A stretch of DNA of 8,010 nucleotides from Clostridia bacterium (GTDB lineage: Bacteria > Bacillota > Clostridia > Christensenellales > Aristaeellaceae). This document shows positions 6,433 to 8,010 of this stretch, in pieces (positions within the stretch are counted from its first letter, which is position 1; each line of letters opens with the position of its first letter). The stretch covers positions 1 through 8,010 of the forward strand of contig CAAEEC010000302.1 of NCBI GenBank assembly GCA_900754755.1, in the 5' to 3' direction. The notes under the pieces were generated by a model, which saw nothing but the letters and a program-made list of their open reading frames with translations, was not told the DNA's origin and did not search any database. Made by a program: the position numbers and the translations under genes.

Positions 6433-7736
6433 CGCTCGCCCGCGCGATTGCGCAAAAGGCGCAAAGCCTGGGCGGGCGCGCGTATTTTGTGGGCGGCTAT
6501 GTGCGCGACGCGGCGTTGGGCGTGCAGAGCAAGGATGTGGATTTGGAAGTGTATGGCTTGGCGCCTGAAGCCTTGTTCGCGCTGATGGGCGAGTTCGGGG
6601 AAGCGTATGAAAAGGGCGCGGCCTTCCGCGTTTTTGGGCTGAAACATTCGGAGATTGACGTGGCTATGCCGCGGCGGGAAAGCCGCACCGGCGCAGGGCA
6701 CCGGGATTTTGCCGTGGCAGTGGATCCGTTTTTGCCGCCGCAGGTGGCGGCCAGCCGGCGCGATTTCACCATTAACGCCATGATGATGGACGTGCTCAGC
6801 GGCGAGATCCTGGATTTTTTTGGCGGACGGCGCGATTTGCAAAACCACATCATCCGGCACGTGAGCGACGCGAGCTTTGCCGACGACGCGCTGCGCGCCT
6901 ACCGCGCCGCGCAATTCGCCGCGCGGCTGGAAGCGACTGTCGCGCCGGAAACCGTGGCGCTCATCCGGCAGATGGATGTAAGCGCTCTTTCGCGCGAGCG
7001 CGTGTTCGATGAAATGAAAAAAGCGCTTTTGCGCGCGGCGCGGCCGGGCGATTATTTTTTCTGGTTGCGCGCGTTTGGCCTGTTGCCCGGGCCACTGCTC
7101 GCCCTGGAGCGCACGCCGCAGGATCCGCGCTTTCATCCAGAGGGCGACGTCCTCGCGCACACCTTGCAGGTGCTCGGCCGCGCCGCCGCGCTGCGCGATC
7201 GCGCCGCCTTTCCGCTCTATTTCATGCTTGCCGCGCTTTGCCATGATATGGGCAAGCCTGCCGTCACCGCGGTGCGGGACGGGCGCATCGTCGCTTACCG
7301 GCACGAAGAAGAGGGCGCACCCATCGCGCGCGCGTTTCTGGAAACGCTCACGGACGAAAGCGCGCTGCTGCGCTATGTGGAAAATATGGTGCTATTGCAT
7401 ATGCGTCCCAACCGGCTCGCGCAGGATCGCTCGCGCCCAAAATCCACGCGGCGCATGTTCGATGCGGCCGTTTGCCCGGAAGACTTGATTTTGCTCTCCA
7501 TGGCGGATGCGGGCAACGCGGAACATGAGCCGTTTCTGCGCGAGCGGCTGGAGGATTATCGGGCGATGCTGCGCTTGCCTATGGTTACAGGGCGCGATTT
7601 GCTCGCGGCTGGCATTCCTGCAGGGCCGCACATGTCCGCGCTCCTGGCCCGCGCGCGCACGTTGCATTTTGCCGGCATGCGCCAGGAACTCGTTTTGCAA
7701 ACCCTGCTACAGGAATACCGGCAGCGCGCCCGCTAA
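6408..7736 (+). CDS. cca: CCA-adding tRNA nucleotidyltransferase with HD domain
   Basis: Class II nucleotidyltransferase that builds or repairs the 3'-CCA end of tRNA from CTP and ATP. The product is 442 residues if read from the TTG at 6408. The head domain has FVGGYVRD (27-34), the metal-binding pair Asp43/Asp45 in KDVDLEV, and RRDFTINAMMMD (117-128). The template-type motif appears as DDALR (159-163), where EDxxR is usual. Residues about 245-370 form an HD domain: His251, then LCHDMGKP with His279/Asp280, plus His331 and Asp367. The tail TGRDLLAAGIPAGPHM (394-409) is typical of HD-type bacterial Cca. In E. coli the HD domain has phosphohydrolase and phosphodiesterase activity. Poly(A) polymerase activity is an alternative, because the two functions are hard to tell apart by motif. 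The start is uncertain. The TTG overlaps the deaminase gene by 25 bases with a weak, close GGAG, and I found no better ATG or GTG before the GG motif. An adjacent trmO fits a tRNA-maturation theme. Confidence 0.86.
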   Translation: MPVWGDDIALARAIAQKAQSLGGRAYFVGGYVRDAALGVQSKDVDLEVYGLAPEALFALMGEFGEAYEKGAAFRVFGLKHSEIDVAMPRRESRTGAGHRDFAVAVDPFLPPQVAASRRDFTINAMMMDVLSGEILDFFGGRRDLQNHIIRHVSDASFADDALRAYRAAQFAARLEATVAPETVALIRQMDVSALSRERVFDEMKKALLRAARPGDYFFWLRAFGLLPGPLLALERTPQDPRFHPEGDVLAHTLQVLGRAAALRDRAAFPLYFMLAALCHDMGKPAVTAVRDGRIVAYRHEEEGAPIARAFLETLTDESALLRYVENMVLLHMRPNRLAQDRSRPKSTRRMFDAAVCPEDLILLSMADAGNAEHEPFLRERLEDYRAMLRLPMVTGRDLLAAGIPAGPHMSALLARARTLHFAGMRQELVLQTLLQEYRQRAR

Positions 7737-7744
7737 GAAAGCAA

Positions 7745-7783
7745 GGGGCTGTGAAAAAACTTTTGTCGTTCTTTCACAGCCTC
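7745..7783 (+). terminator. Long hairpin after the cca gene, likely transcript end
   Basis: GGGGCTGTGAAAAAAC (7745-7760) pairs with GTTCTTTCACAGCCTC (7768-7783). This gives 15 pairs with one G-U and one A-C mismatch and a seven-base TTTTGTC loop. It begins eight bases after the cca stop. There is no T-run directly after the stem, so it is not a classical intrinsic terminator. Its position and strength still make it the best candidate for the operon's 3' end. Confidence 0.6.
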
Positions 7784-7808
7784 AGAGCATTGATAAAGTT
7801 GATATTTT

Positions 7809-7858
7809 ATTTGAAATTGCAAGATTGTATTTTCAAATGGCATAATCTTGCGATTTTT
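7809..7858 (+). promoter_or_regulatory. AT-rich segment with two mutually exclusive hairpins and a T-run
   Basis: AAATTGCAAGATT (7814-7826) pairs with AATCTTGCGATTT (7844-7856), 13 pairs with one G-U, ending in TTTTT (7854-7858). ATTTGAAA (7809-7816) can instead pair with TTTCAAAT (7831-7838). The two hairpins share bases, so only one can form. The segment could be a second terminator for the upstream operon or a switch for a gene beyond the window. No ligand-binding core of a known riboswitch was recognised. Confidence 0.4.
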
Positions 7859-7866
7859 GCGTTTCT

Positions 7867-7945
7867 AATCCCTCCGTCACGGCTGCGCCGTGACACCTCC
7901 CTTTTGAATCCCTCCGTCGCGGCTACGCCGCGCCACCGTTCCACA
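7867..7945. repeat. Two tandem 40-base hairpin repeat units
   Basis: AATCCCTCCGTC occurs at 7867 and again at 7907, a period of 40 bases. In unit one GTCACGGC (7876-7883) pairs perfectly with GCCGTGAC (7887-7894) around a TGC loop, followed by ACCTCCCTTTTG. In unit two CGCGGC (7918-7923) pairs with GCCGCG (7927-7932) around a TAC loop. Stem sequences differ while flanks are conserved, so the hairpin is kept by paired change. The CCCTCCGTC...CACCTCCC layout resembles short dispersed repeats I associate with gut Clostridia genomes. This family link is from memory and unverified. Confidence 0.7.
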
Positions 7946-7999
7946 GTTCAACATGGTCGCCTCGCTTCGTGCGCAAAGCGCACTTGCGATGTTCCCTGT
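7943..7999. repeat. Imperfect long palindrome near the window end
   Basis: Nested pairs run from outside in: ACAG (7943-7946) with CTGT (7996-7999), AACAT (7950-7954) with ATGTT (7989-7993), CGC (7958-7960) with GCG (7986-7988), and an inner GTGCGC (7969-7974) with GCGCAC (7978-7983) around AAA. Bulges interrupt the arms. It directly follows the tandem hairpin units and is probably another repeat-type element or the end of a larger one cut by the window edge. No open reading frame of note crosses it. Confidence 0.45.
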
Positions 8000-8010
8000 T
8001 TCACTGGGCT

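Noticed and set aside
6234..7304. Minus-strand open frame of 356 codons across the deaminase and cca genes
   Set aside because: It spans two genes with well-supported motifs on the + strand and shows no recognisable domain.
7507..7845. Plus-strand frame running past the end of cca
   Set aside because: It overlaps cca in another frame, lacks a good ribosome binding site and runs through the hairpin, so it is a shadow frame.
7867..7945. CRISPR array
   Set aside because: Only two units are present, they are adjacent with no spacers of constant length, and no cas gene is in view.

Overview
The window is bacterial, gene-dense and transcribed entirely on the + strand. Purine-rich Shine-Dalgarno sequences, GC-rich coding sequence with many GCGC steps, short intergenic gaps and a class of small hairpin repeats at the right end suggest a Gram-positive Clostridia-type member of the Bacillota. 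This is an inference from style and gene content; no rRNA or other taxonomic marker is present.

Region 1 (about 1-2579) encodes a two-gene, proton-driven stator-type motor. The first gene is a MotA/TolQ/ExbB-fold channel subunit with three membrane segments and a roughly 330-residue helical tail. The second is a MotB-like partner with one N-terminal membrane helix carrying an aspartate, a roughly 100-residue coiled coil and a C-terminal OmpA-like peptidoglycan-binding domain. The pair looks most like ZorA/ZorB of the Zorya anti-phage system, but no recognisable ZorC, ZorD, ZorE or other Zorya effector lies downstream. The left edge cuts the locus immediately before the first gene, so partners could lie upstream.

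Region 2 (2580-2647) is a 68-base gap holding a strong two-part hairpin and the ribosome binding site of the next gene. Region 3 (2648-5257) is a large GH78-type alpha-L-rhamnosidase without a signal peptide. It keeps the expected general acid and base, but a conserved substrate-site aspartate is replaced by asparagine.

Region 4 (5280-7736) is a tight housekeeping cluster: TrmO (methylation of t6A37 in tRNA), a zinc dCMP deaminase (dUMP supply for dTTP) and an HD-domain CCA-adding tRNA nucleotidyltransferase. Gaps of 22 and 7 bases and a 25-base overlap suggest one transcript with translational coupling. Two of the three products act on tRNA.

Region 5 (7737-8010) is non-coding and dense in structure. 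It holds a long terminator-like hairpin, an AT-rich segment with two mutually exclusive hairpins, two tandem 40-base units each built around a small GC-rich hairpin, and a further imperfect palindrome running almost to the window end. The last two resemble dispersed hairpin repeats of gut Clostridia.

The most promising item for novelty is the motor pair of region 1 without a known effector, followed by the variant GH78 active site and the repeat cluster.
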